Source: an uncultured Capnocytophaga sp. (GTDB taxonomy: Bacteria; Bacteroidota; Bacteroidia; Flavobacteriales; Flavobacteriaceae). From it: a stretch of 5,437 bases of DNA. The DNA is taken from assembly GCA_915070235.1 (NCBI GenBank), contig CAJZFM010000161.1:1-5437 (forward strand), in the 5' to 3' direction. The notes beneath the pieces are model-generated. The model ran no database searches. It was not told the DNA's origin and saw only the letters and a program-made list of their open reading frames with translations. Numbering within the stretch: the stretch's first letter is position 1; each line of letters begins with the position of its first letter. Positions 1-5,419 of the stretch are shown one piece after another. The position numbers were made by a program, and so were the translations under genes.

Positions 1-1
1 T

Positions 2-50
2 GAGCAGTAAGCAGTGAGCAGTGAACAGAAAGCAGAAGGCAGTCAACAGT
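2..50 (+). repeat. Seven tandem degenerate heptamers, consensus RARCAGT
   Basis: Read in steps of seven from base 2, the units are GAGCAGT, AAGCAGT, GAGCAGT, GAACAGA, AAGCAGA, AGGCAGT and CAACAGT, with no slippage. CAG at unit positions 4-6 is invariant. The array probably continues beyond the left edge. The last unit overlaps the GTG start of the lipoprotein gene at 49. Related heptamers occur in most other spacers of the window. This is a short tandem repeat family and not CRISPR, because there are no unique spacers. Its function is unknown. Confidence 0.85.
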
Positions 51-813
51 GAAAAACTTGTATAGTTCCATATTATTACTACTTGTACTTTTAAGTAGTT
101 GTAGCCCTAAAAGGAAGGTGCCTGTCAATGAGGAGCCTACTCTTTTTAGCAGGCTGGGAGATCGTGAGTATTGGAGAGAGCGCTATTTAGAGGCTCTGTG
201 GAAAGAGAAAGAGGCAAAGTATTTGCAAGATTTTTATGAAAAACCCCTAATCAATGAGCAGGATATAGCTCTTTTGCAATCCTTCATCAAGCCATGGTTG
301 GACTTTTATCACATTGACCTTCATCAGGCACGACTTACTCATACAGAAGAGCATGTCCCTATCAATGCAGGGCAAGATAAGGAGAGTCTCTATTACCACC
401 CTTTTGAGGCAGCAGATGATGTAGGTGATGATCTCTGTAACCTCTATTCTCCTGATAAGATGCGCTATGTCAATGAGTACAAAGGGTGTGAGATCTCCGA
501 TGGCAAACTTTCTTTTAACATGGACGACAGTCAGAACATCAACCTTACTGACCGAAGGCTACGACACCATACCATGATCCTCTTTTTAGGTTCCCTTGAG
601 GTATCTCATGATGTGTTTTGGAAGGATAACGATGTCTTTGCTATTGTTGGCTATTCAGAGGCTACACTTGACGAATACTATATCCACCTTTTTGATATAA
701 AAAATAGCCTTGTCAAGAAATATGAGATCCTTGACAATGGCTATACGCCTACTACTTACTACCCTTCCAATACTATCAAGAAAGCAATAGCTAAGGGCTA
801 TACATATAAGTGA
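49..813 (+). CDS. Lipoprotein of unknown function
   Basis: A complete 254-residue protein that I cannot assign to a named family. Residues 4-17 form a hydrophobic signal segment ending in the lipobox L15-S16-S17-C18, so it should be lipidated on Cys18 by the Lgt/LspA pathway and anchored in the envelope. Residues +2 to +6 (SPKRK) are basic and lack the acidic lipoprotein export signal known from Capnocytophaga and Bacteroides, so a periplasm-facing location is more likely than surface display (inference). Residues 38-62 are charged and probably helical. The part after about residue 170 alternates hydrophobic and polar stretches (ILFLGSLEV, VFAIVGYSEA, YIHLFDIKN) and looks like a beta-sheet domain. 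The start is GTG. The frame is closed by TGA at 22-24, and no ATG lies between there and the signal peptide. It converges with the MORN gene across a 55-base spacer. Confidence 0.85.
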   Translation: MKNLYSSILLLLVLLSSCSPKRKVPVNEEPTLFSRLGDREYWRERYLEALWKEKEAKYLQDFYEKPLINEQDIALLQSFIKPWLDFYHIDLHQARLTHTEEHVPINAGQDKESLYYHPFEAADDVGDDLCNLYSPDKMRYVNEYKGCEISDGKLSFNMDDSQNINLTDRRLRHHTMILFLGSLEVSHDVFWKDNDVFAIVGYSEATLDEYYIHLFDIKNSLVKKYEILDNGYTPTTYYPSNTIKKAIAKGYTYK

Positions 814-874
814 ATAGTGAATGCTGACAATCAGCAGCCTTAATCAATGGTGACTCAATGATTAGTCACTATTC
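812..874. other. Nested inverted repeats between convergent genes
   Basis: The outer arms 812-820 (GAATAGTGA) and 866-874 (TCACTATTC) are perfect 9-base complements. They enclose two further hairpins: 822-827/831-836 (TGCTGA/TCAGCA, loop CAA) and 841-846/859-864 (TAATCA/TGATTA, 12-base loop). Only base 821, bases 837-840 and base 865 are left unpaired at the junction, so the segment can fold as a three-way junction on either strand. It holds the stop codon of the MORN gene and starts inside the stop of the lipoprotein gene. It may act as a bidirectional transcription end, but no T-tract follows on either strand. The outer arms arise from heptamers facing each other. Confidence 0.5.
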
Positions 875-2047
875 GTAATCCACTGTTTTGATGCGGTTAC
901 CTTTCTCATAGATGACTTCAGCGGTGAGCTTACCAGAGGCATCATTATATTTCCAAGTGCCGTCTCTTTCGTCATCTTTGAAATTGCCTTCTATACGTAC
1001 CTTACCGCTGGGGTAATATTCCTTATAGCCACCCTGCAAGTTCCCCGCTACATAGGTATATTGGTTGCGTAGCACTCCCTTGTCATTGTATTCCTTCCAA
1101 ACGCCTTCTTTGAAGTTGTTCTTGTACATACCCTCTTCCTTCAATGTGCCATTACTATTGTATTGCACATATTTCCCATCCTTACCATCGTTCTTATAGT
1201 TGATTTCCTCCTTTAACTTACCATTATTAGAGAAAAATTGCTTCTTGCTGACCAATTTATCCTCATTAAAAGTCTCTTGCTGTACCAATATACCCGCATC
1301 GGTATAGACTTTCTTATCGCCATGGAGCTTAAAGTCTTTATAAGAAACCTCACTCCCTACCTTTCCATTTTTATAGAACTCACGCTGGGTATAAGTTCCC
1401 TTGTCCTTATATTCTTTTTCTTCGCGAGGCAGTCCATTTTCCCATACCTCTTGCCACTTTCCTGTAGGCTTATCATTGTCATAATACTCAGTGGAAGTAT
1501 AGTCGCCACGATCGCTGACTATCTTTTGCCATTGCTTGCCATGGAGCTTACCCTCTTTATAGGTCTCTATACGTTGGAGTTTTCCGTCACTATCATATAC
1601 CTTCCATTCGCCATTGGGTTTGCCGTCCTTGTAGGAGAGTTCCTTATAGAGCTTACCATTGCTACTATATTCCTTGCAGATGCCGTCCAACTTTCCATCC
1701 TTGTAGTTGCGTAATTCCTTTTCCTTACCCTCGTCGTTGTACTTAACACTCTTTCCGTTAAGCACTCCTTTTTTGAAATTCTGTTCTGCAAGTAGTTCTC
1801 CACGGCTACTGTAAGACTTAAGCGCTCCGTCCATACGACCTTTTTCAAAGGTAACCTCATAATAGGCACCCCCGCCAAGGGCTACCTTATAATGTCCTTC
1901 CAAGGGTTCCCCTGTTTTTTCCAATTTGTACAAACGCTCCGTACCGAACACTTGTTCGTCTATCTCGTCATCGGAGAGGAATTTTTGTGCATACCCTCCT
2001 AAAGAGGCAAATAAAGTAATAATAAAAAAGAGTTTTCTCATACTCAT
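869..2047 (-). CDS. Secreted MORN-repeat (MORN_2/YwqK-like) protein
   Basis: A complete 392-residue protein. Residues 4-20 are a signal peptide with a likely signal peptidase I cut after G18-Y19-A20, leaving mature Gln21; there is no lipobox, so the product should be soluble in the periplasm or released. From about residue 49 to the end it consists of roughly 12-13 degenerate repeats of about 23-25 residues. The pattern is G-x-x-K-x-Y-x-x-x-G-K-L-x-x-E-x-x-Y-K-x-G-K-x-x-G; units near 98-121, 122-145 and 146-169 show it best. This is the MORN-variant repeat of proteins often labelled YwqK-family antitoxins, a label based on genomic context. The repeats form beta-hairpin ladders that may bind partners; no catalytic residues are visible. 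Met3 is an equally good start. It lies 54 bases after the stop of the upstream lipoprotein gene on the same strand, so co-transcription is likely. There is no type IX secretion sorting domain at the C-terminus. Confidence 0.88.
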   Translation of the reverse strand: MSMRKLFFIITLFASLGGYAQKFLSDDEIDEQVFGTERLYKLEKTGEPLEGHYKVALGGGAYYEVTFEKGRMDGALKSYSSRGELLAEQNFKKGVLNGKSVKYNDEGKEKELRNYKDGKLDGICKEYSSNGKLYKELSYKDGKPNGEWKVYDSDGKLQRIETYKEGKLHGKQWQKIVSDRGDYTSTEYYDNDKPTGKWQEVWENGLPREEKEYKDKGTYTQREFYKNGKVGSEVSYKDFKLHGDKKVYTDAGILVQQETFNEDKLVSKKQFFSNNGKLKEEINYKNDGKDGKYVQYNSNGTLKEEGMYKNNFKEGVWKEYNDKGVLRNQYTYVAGNLQGGYKEYYPSGKVRIEGNFKDDERDGTWKYNDASGKLTAEVIYEKGNRIKTVDYE

Positions 2048-2065
2048 AACTGTAAATTATTAATT

Positions 2066-2114
2066 GTCAAATATTAATGATGTGTCAATAGTCATTTGTC
2101 ATTAGTCACTATTA
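2066..2114 (-). repeat. Seven tandem heptamers, consensus near GACWAAT
   Basis: On the - strand, reading from 2114 down, the units are TAATAGT, GACTAAT, GACAAAT, GACTATT, GACACAT, CATTAAT and ATTTGAC, in strict 7-base register. The first two lie within the end of the XAC2610-like gene: they encode its final Asn-Ser-Asp and supply its TAA stop. The rest fill most of the spacer before the MORN gene. The unit resembles the repeats at 4355-4382 and, more loosely, those at 2-50. Confidence 0.75.
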
Positions 2115-2968
2115 AAGTCTTCCTCTGTATAGTCCAGAAAATACTCCAAGTCTATAACCGTTTGATAATCTTTAGGGAGCTTGGTTAGGCGTATTTCTTT
2201 TCCTTTGGCAGTATCATAGAAATCCCTAATGCGCTTGGCTTTTAGAAATGTTTTTCCCTTAGTGGCTACATCGGGTAGGATATACTCCAAGGTATCCAAC
2301 GCCTCTCCACGCCAACGATATTTGTACAGCTCTACATGACCAGGGTGCCCGTAACCTACGCCACGAATAAGATGCTCCTTAGGATAAAAAGTTGGGTTTA
2401 TCAGTTCTATATAGGAAAGTTGTCCCTCTTTTTTCTCTGGGGAGAGGTAGAGGTAATAAATATCTCTCCTACAACAACCCGAAGAAGGATAGAATCTCAG
2501 TGCAAAATCTTTGACCTTATCTCCATTGGCATCAAAAATAGTATCAGAGGGAACTGTCATCCAAGAAAAATACTTAGAGAGTTTCTCCTGCATAGCATTG
2601 TGATCAATTCTATATAACCTTACCAAAGTATTTACATAATCAGACGCATAGATAACTGCATAATAAGTTTCTTCAAAGTATTTTTGTACCTTAATATCAA
2701 CCCTAATATGAGGTGTATCACCCTCTCCCTTATCAAAATCATAGGTATATTCCCAATCCTCCCCATGAAAAGAATCCGCTATTTTCTGGAGCGCATCTAC
2801 AATAGCCTTCTCCAAGAGGAGCTCATTTTCTACATTCTTAGAAAAATAGTGCTGCTCCTTAGCCTCAACAACTGTATCGGAAGCTATCTGAGAGGATTCT
2901 TCTTGCTGCTTGGGAGAAGAGAGGCACCCTATAAGCATAAGAAAAGAAAGAAAGTAGCTATATTTCAT
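2102..2968 (-). CDS. Lipoprotein with XAC2610-like calcium-binding loop
   Basis: A 288-residue lipoprotein when started at the ATG at 2968. Residues 2-14 are the signal segment, with lipobox L12-I13-G14-C15. Lys20 and Glu23-Glu24 lie a little far from Cys15 for a standard surface-export signal, so its location is uncertain. Residues 35-135 have no clear family match. Residues 143-175 hold D146-A-N148-G-D150-K-V-K-D154, a D-x-N-x-D calcium-type loop, then CC at 165-166 and the strand DIYYLYL. Next come NPTFYP (191-196), a Gly/His-rich segment and YKYRW (215-219). This order recalls the XAC2610-related family, whose Xanthomonas founder is an immunity lipoprotein against a lysozyme-like effector; I infer the resemblance from pattern alone. 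The frame is open back to an ATG at 3037, but that extension would put 23 basic residues before a complete lipoprotein signal and would contain the promoter at 2997-3004, so I reject it. Probably the first gene of a unit with the MORN gene. Confidence 0.82.
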   Translation of the reverse strand: MKYSYFLSFLMLIGCLSSPKQQEESSQIASDTVVEAKEQHYFSKNVENELLLEKAIVDALQKIADSFHGEDWEYTYDFDKGEGDTPHIRVDIKVQKYFEETYYAVIYASDYVNTLVRLYRIDHNAMQEKLSKYFSWMTVPSDTIFDANGDKVKDFALRFYPSSGCCRRDIYYLYLSPEKKEGQLSYIELINPTFYPKEHLIRGVGYGHPGHVELYKYRWRGEALDTLEYILPDVATKGKTFLKAKRIRDFYDTAKGKEIRLTKLPKDYQTVIDLEYFLDYTEEDFNSD

Positions 2969-2996
2969 AAGATAGGCAGAAAAAATAATATGCCGA

Positions 2997-3004
2997 CAAA
3001 TATA
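2997..3004 (-). promoter_or_regulatory. Bacteroidota -7 element for the 2968-2102 gene
   Basis: On the - strand the bases read TATATTTG, an exact match to the TAnnTTTG -7 consensus of the Bacteroidota primary sigma factor. It ends 28 bases before the ATG at 2968, which would give a leader of about 20 bases. TTG triplets occur upstream, but at 12 and 15 bases instead of the preferred spacing near 19, so the -33 part is weak. Confidence 0.55.
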
Positions 3005-3047
3005 CAAAATTTTTTTCAACAAACGCCTTTTATTCATGATTTTTTTG

Positions 3048-3055
3048 TAATTTTA
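3048..3055 (+). promoter_or_regulatory. brnQ: Candidate -7 element for brnQ
   Basis: TAATTTTA differs from TAnnTTTG only at the last base and lies 28 bases before the brnQ ATG, the same distance as the divergent promoter from its own gene. No TTG is found about 19 bases upstream. It abuts an 8-base palindrome, ACGGCCGT (3055-3062), which could be an operator or chance. The spacer 2969-3083 would hold both divergent promoters. Confidence 0.35.
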
Positions 3056-3083
3056 CGGCCGTTTTTTATGTATTACGTATTTT

Positions 3084-4370
3084 ATGGATAAAAAGAAATT
3101 TTTAACCCTCACCACTACAGGGTTTGCCCTTTTTGCGATGTTTTTCGGGGCAGGTAACTTAGTGATTCCCCCCTATATAGGACTGAAGATGGGAGCGGCC
3201 AGTGGCGCTGCCTTTGTGGGCTTTTTCCTTTCAGGCATCTTTATCCCTTTCTTGGCGGTGCTGATGGTCAGCTCCGTAGGTACCACTTTCAGCGACTTAG
3301 GCAAGCGATTTCCTGCGCCTTTTGTCAATAGTTTGGTAGTGCTGACCATTGTGGTTTTTGGGCCTATTGTATGCGTACCTCGCTCAGGCTCCACCACTTA
3401 TGAGGTAGCGATAGAGCCTTTTTTCCCTGCGGTAGGCAAGATCACCTTCGGAGCAATCTTCTTTGCCATTACCCTGTTTCTGGCCTTATCTCGTTCCAAA
3501 TTGGTAGATATTATAGGGCGTTGGCTGACCCCAATACTATTCCTTTCTCTGATTGTTCTGATCGTAGAAGGCACTATGAATGCTCCCAAGGGACTCACCG
3601 ATAATGGAGTAGGATTCAGAGAGGCTTTTACTTTTGGCTTTTCCACAGGTTACCTTACTTTGGACGTGCTTTCAGGGGTGATTTTCTCAGGACTGATTAT
3701 CTCGGCTATCATACAGAAGGGTTATAGTTCAGAGCGACAAAAACGAGAGATTACCATTCTTTCGGGTATCATTGCCGCAGGATGCTTGATATTTATCTAT
3801 GGAGGTTTGCTGTATCTGGGGGCTACTTCCGATGTGGTTGCAGGAGAGAATGTCAAGTATATAGATATCCTCAAGCACATAGCCCACAATGGTTTGGGTA
3901 GCTATGGAGCGGTCATTATTTCAGTAGCGGTAGCCTTCGCCTGCCTGACTACGGCTGTGGCTATTGTCTCTGCTATGGGGGCGATATTTGAGACCCTTAG
4001 TCATGGACGTATTCCTTACCGCTGGGGTGTATGGGCGTGCTGTATTGTGTCCTTTGTGCTCTCTATCCAAAGCGTAGATGAGATTATCCACTATGCGGGT
4101 TATATCTTGGATTTCGTATATCCTATTACCATAGCCCTGACGCTCTTTATGCTCATATTCGGCAAGCGGGTAAAGGCAAAAGCTCCTTATATCATAGGCG
4201 TGAGTTTTACAGCGGTTTTTTCAGCGATATTTGTCATAGGCAACCTTGTAGGCAGCGAAACTCTCAAATCCGTACAAATGAGCCTTCCTTTAGCTCAATA
4301 CCACATAGAATGGCTATTGCCTGCTTTTGCTGTGTTTGGAATCACTTATTTAGAGACTAATGACAAGTGA
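3084..4370 (+). CDS. brnQ: Branched-chain amino acid carrier BrnQ (LIVCS family)
   Basis: A complete 428-residue inner-membrane carrier, the usual length for the family, expected to import leucine, isoleucine and valine with Na+ or H+ (family knowledge). Family signatures appear in the right order. FALFAMFFGAGNLVIPP (14-30) is the first helix and its glycine-rich break; GPIVCVPRSGSTTYEVAIEP (93-112) matches the GPxxxxPR...E region; GFSTGYLTLDVLSG (185-198) and CLTTAVAIVSAMGAIFE (287-303) are conserved internal helices. About twelve hydrophobic segments span the protein, with a polar stretch near 211-222. No key segment is missing and there is no frameshift. The last residues (TNDK) and the TGA stop fall in a heptamer array. 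It is a single-gene unit, divergent from the XAC2610-like gene and closed by the terminator at 4398-4429. G+C is higher here than in the next gene (34 of 60 bases at 3181-3240). Confidence 0.97.
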   Translation: MDKKKFLTLTTTGFALFAMFFGAGNLVIPPYIGLKMGAASGAAFVGFFLSGIFIPFLAVLMVSSVGTTFSDLGKRFPAPFVNSLVVLTIVVFGPIVCVPRSGSTTYEVAIEPFFPAVGKITFGAIFFAITLFLALSRSKLVDIIGRWLTPILFLSLIVLIVEGTMNAPKGLTDNGVGFREAFTFGFSTGYLTLDVLSGVIFSGLIISAIIQKGYSSERQKREITILSGIIAAGCLIFIYGGLLYLGATSDVVAGENVKYIDILKHIAHNGLGSYGAVIISVAVAFACLTTAVAIVSAMGAIFETLSHGRIPYRWGVWACCIVSFVLSIQSVDEIIHYAGYILDFVYPITIALTLFMLIFGKRVKAKAPYIIGVSFTAVFSAIFVIGNLVGSETLKSVQMSLPLAQYHIEWLLPAFAVFGITYLETNDK

Positions 4371-4382
4371 TTAGTGATTAAT
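4355..4382 (+). repeat. Four tandem heptamers at the brnQ stop codon
   Basis: The units are GACTAAT, GACAAGT, GATTAGT and GATTAAT in exact 7-base register. The first two encode the brnQ C-terminal Thr-Asn-Asp-Lys, and the TGA stop at 4368-4370 spans the junction of units two and three. A further lone GACAAAT at 4432-4438 sits just beside the stop codon of the opposing gene. GACTAAT is identical to a unit in the - strand array near 2101. Confidence 0.75.
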
Positions 4383-4397
4383 AGCAATAATGATTAA

Positions 4398-4429
4398 GGC
4401 CAAGGAGAGGTTCTCTTTGGTCTTTTTTT
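4398..4429 (+). terminator. Rho-independent terminator of brnQ
   Basis: The arm 4398-4407 (GGCCAAGGAG) pairs with 4413-4422 (CTCTTTGGTC) over ten pairs, two of them G-U, around a 5-base loop. Seven T follow at 4423-4429. Two more A-T pairs can extend the base of the stem. It starts 27 bases after the brnQ stop. On the - strand the same stem is followed only by a broken T-rich run, so it would work poorly for the opposing gene. Confidence 0.9.
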
Positions 4430-4438
4430 AGTGACAAA

Positions 4439-5350
4439 TTATAATCCCTGTTTTATAAGACTCATTACATATTCCAAGTGTTTGGTATCAGAAACTATTA
4501 TTTGATAATCTCCATTACCATGATGTCCTAATTCGGAGATATCTTTAGTAAGATTCTTAGGATCTTCCAAATCTCCTTTCTTTACATTGATAAAGATTTT
4601 TAGGCCTTTACTCAAAATCTGGATATCTGCAATATTCTTTCTATCTTTCTTAAAAGCAATATATATTTTCTTAGGGACAACCACTATTTCTGGAGAAAGA
4701 TTTAAAATAGCTTGCTTGAAATCATTATAGAGTTCTATGACCTCTTCTGTTTTTCCTTGGTAGAAATCTTCCTCTTCATAAGTTTTTATTTCTTTAGTAA
4801 TTTCGGATAGTTCTGTATCCTTTTCTGATGTTGAGGTAAGTTTTATACTGGGAGCAGCTTGTGATTTTTGAACTCCATCTATAACAATGATATTATTCTC
4901 AAATCGCTTTACTTCCCATAATTCTATATTCAAGTCCTTGAAATCCACTGCTTGTTTCTGCGTCTGATTAAAGGCAGGACTTACAAACACAATTTTACTT
5001 TGTGACCAATCCACTTCATTCTTTTTAAGGCTTTTATCCAATGCCTCATTGTATTCTAATACAAAATCTGCTTTATATTTAAGCAAAGTATTAAGATAAG
5101 CCACTCCTTGATCAAAAACACTATAGTTATGACCTCGCTTATATTCTATAATAACAAAAGCTCCGTTTTCTATATCAAAAGCGAGTGTATCTATACGTTG
5201 ATTTTGAATAGAAAACTCTGACTTTACCAACTCTAATCCTGTTATTTGAAATAAATTCTTTTCAAATAATTGCTGTATCTCCTTTTCTAACTTGAAAGGA
5301 ACTTCTCTAAGGTCTAACAAAGAGGATTTGTTATCTTGAAATAATAGCAT
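4439..5350 (-). CDS. PD-(D/E)XK-like nuclease domain fused to DUF5655
   Basis: A complete 303-residue protein with no signal peptide or membrane segment, so cytoplasmic. It matches the COG3586 type of protein, often named 'predicted transport protein' without evidence of transport. Residues 15-160 look like a PD-(D/E)XK fold of the NucS/DUF91 kind: E22/E24 in an N-terminal helix, D54 in RIDTLAFD, E69-Y-K71 in VIIEYKRG, and Q81 in the next helix. These are the residues expected of a metal-dependent nuclease active site. A strand-rich part follows (IVFVSPAF, IELWEVKRF). Residues 161-200 are a charged linker. Residues 201-303 fit DUF5655: KKIYIAFKK (227-235), LKIFINVKKGDLEDP (250-264), and the ELGHHGNGDYQIIVSD segment (273-288). 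DNA cleavage is an inference; the natural substrate is unknown. Local G+C is low (19 of 60 bases at 4501-4560), unlike brnQ, which would fit horizontal acquisition. No modification or helicase partner lies in the window. Confidence 0.85.
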   Translation of the reverse strand: MLLFQDNKSSLLDLREVPFKLEKEIQQLFEKNLFQITGLELVKSEFSIQNQRIDTLAFDIENGAFVIIEYKRGHNYSVFDQGVAYLNTLLKYKADFVLEYNEALDKSLKKNEVDWSQSKIVFVSPAFNQTQKQAVDFKDLNIELWEVKRFENNIIVIDGVQKSQAAPSIKLTSTSEKDTELSEITKEIKTYEEEDFYQGKTEEVIELYNDFKQAILNLSPEIVVVPKKIYIAFKKDRKNIADIQILSKGLKIFINVKKGDLEDPKNLTKDISELGHHGNGDYQIIVSDTKHLEYVMSLIKQGL

Positions 5351-5385
5351 CTTAAATAATTAATTGATTAGCAATATCTTATATA

Positions 5386-5408
5386 GGCACGAGCTACAAG
5401 CTCGCGCC
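5386..5408. repeat. REP-like palindrome
   Basis: CGAGCT (5390-5395) and AGCTCG (5399-5404) form a perfect 6-pair stem around the loop ACA. After one A/C mismatch, GGC (5386-5388) pairs with GCC (5406-5408). It is a GC-rich island in an AT-rich spacer, 36 bases upstream of the nuclease-like gene and followed by a heptamer array. It has no T-tract on either strand, so it is not a normal terminator. Its form resembles repetitive extragenic palindromes mobilised by RAYT transposases, but a single copy cannot establish that. Confidence 0.5.
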
Positions 5409-5419
5409 AGCAAAGGGGT

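Noticed and set aside
2..50. CRISPR array
   Set aside because: The repeats are directly tandem 7-base units with no unique spacers, and no cas gene is present.
812..874. tRNA-like cloverleaf
   Set aside because: The fold has only two inner arms, no T-loop or anticodon-arm signatures and no CCA end, and it overlaps the stop codons of both flanking genes.
1238..1714. 158-residue hydrophobic open frame on the + strand inside the MORN gene
   Set aside because: It is exactly antisense to the Lys/Tyr/Glu/Gly-rich repeats, and the reverse complement of such codons reads as hydrophobic residues. The MORN protein has clear repeats and a signal peptide, so this frame is a by-product.
1567..1878. 103-residue open frame on the - strand inside the MORN gene
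   Set aside because: It is a shifted frame of the same strand with no start context or recognisable domain, overlapping a well-supported gene.
2969..3037. N-terminal extension of the XAC2610-like lipoprotein to 3037
   Set aside because: It would place 23 mostly basic residues ahead of an intact lipoprotein signal, and it contains an exact TAnnTTTG promoter element.
3055..3062. ACGGCCGT palindrome as a repressor operator for brnQ
   Set aside because: An 8-base palindrome is too short and occurs only once here, so it cannot be separated from chance.
2336..3091. Two + strand open frames (93 and 135 residues) opposite the XAC2610-like lipoprotein
   Set aside because: Both are antisense to a gene with a good signal peptide and motif pattern. 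The second also runs across the divergent promoters and over the brnQ start.
3173..3646. Two - strand open frames inside brnQ
   Set aside because: They are antisense to strongly conserved BrnQ segments and show Pro/Lys/Thr-rich composition typical of the reverse of membrane-protein codons.
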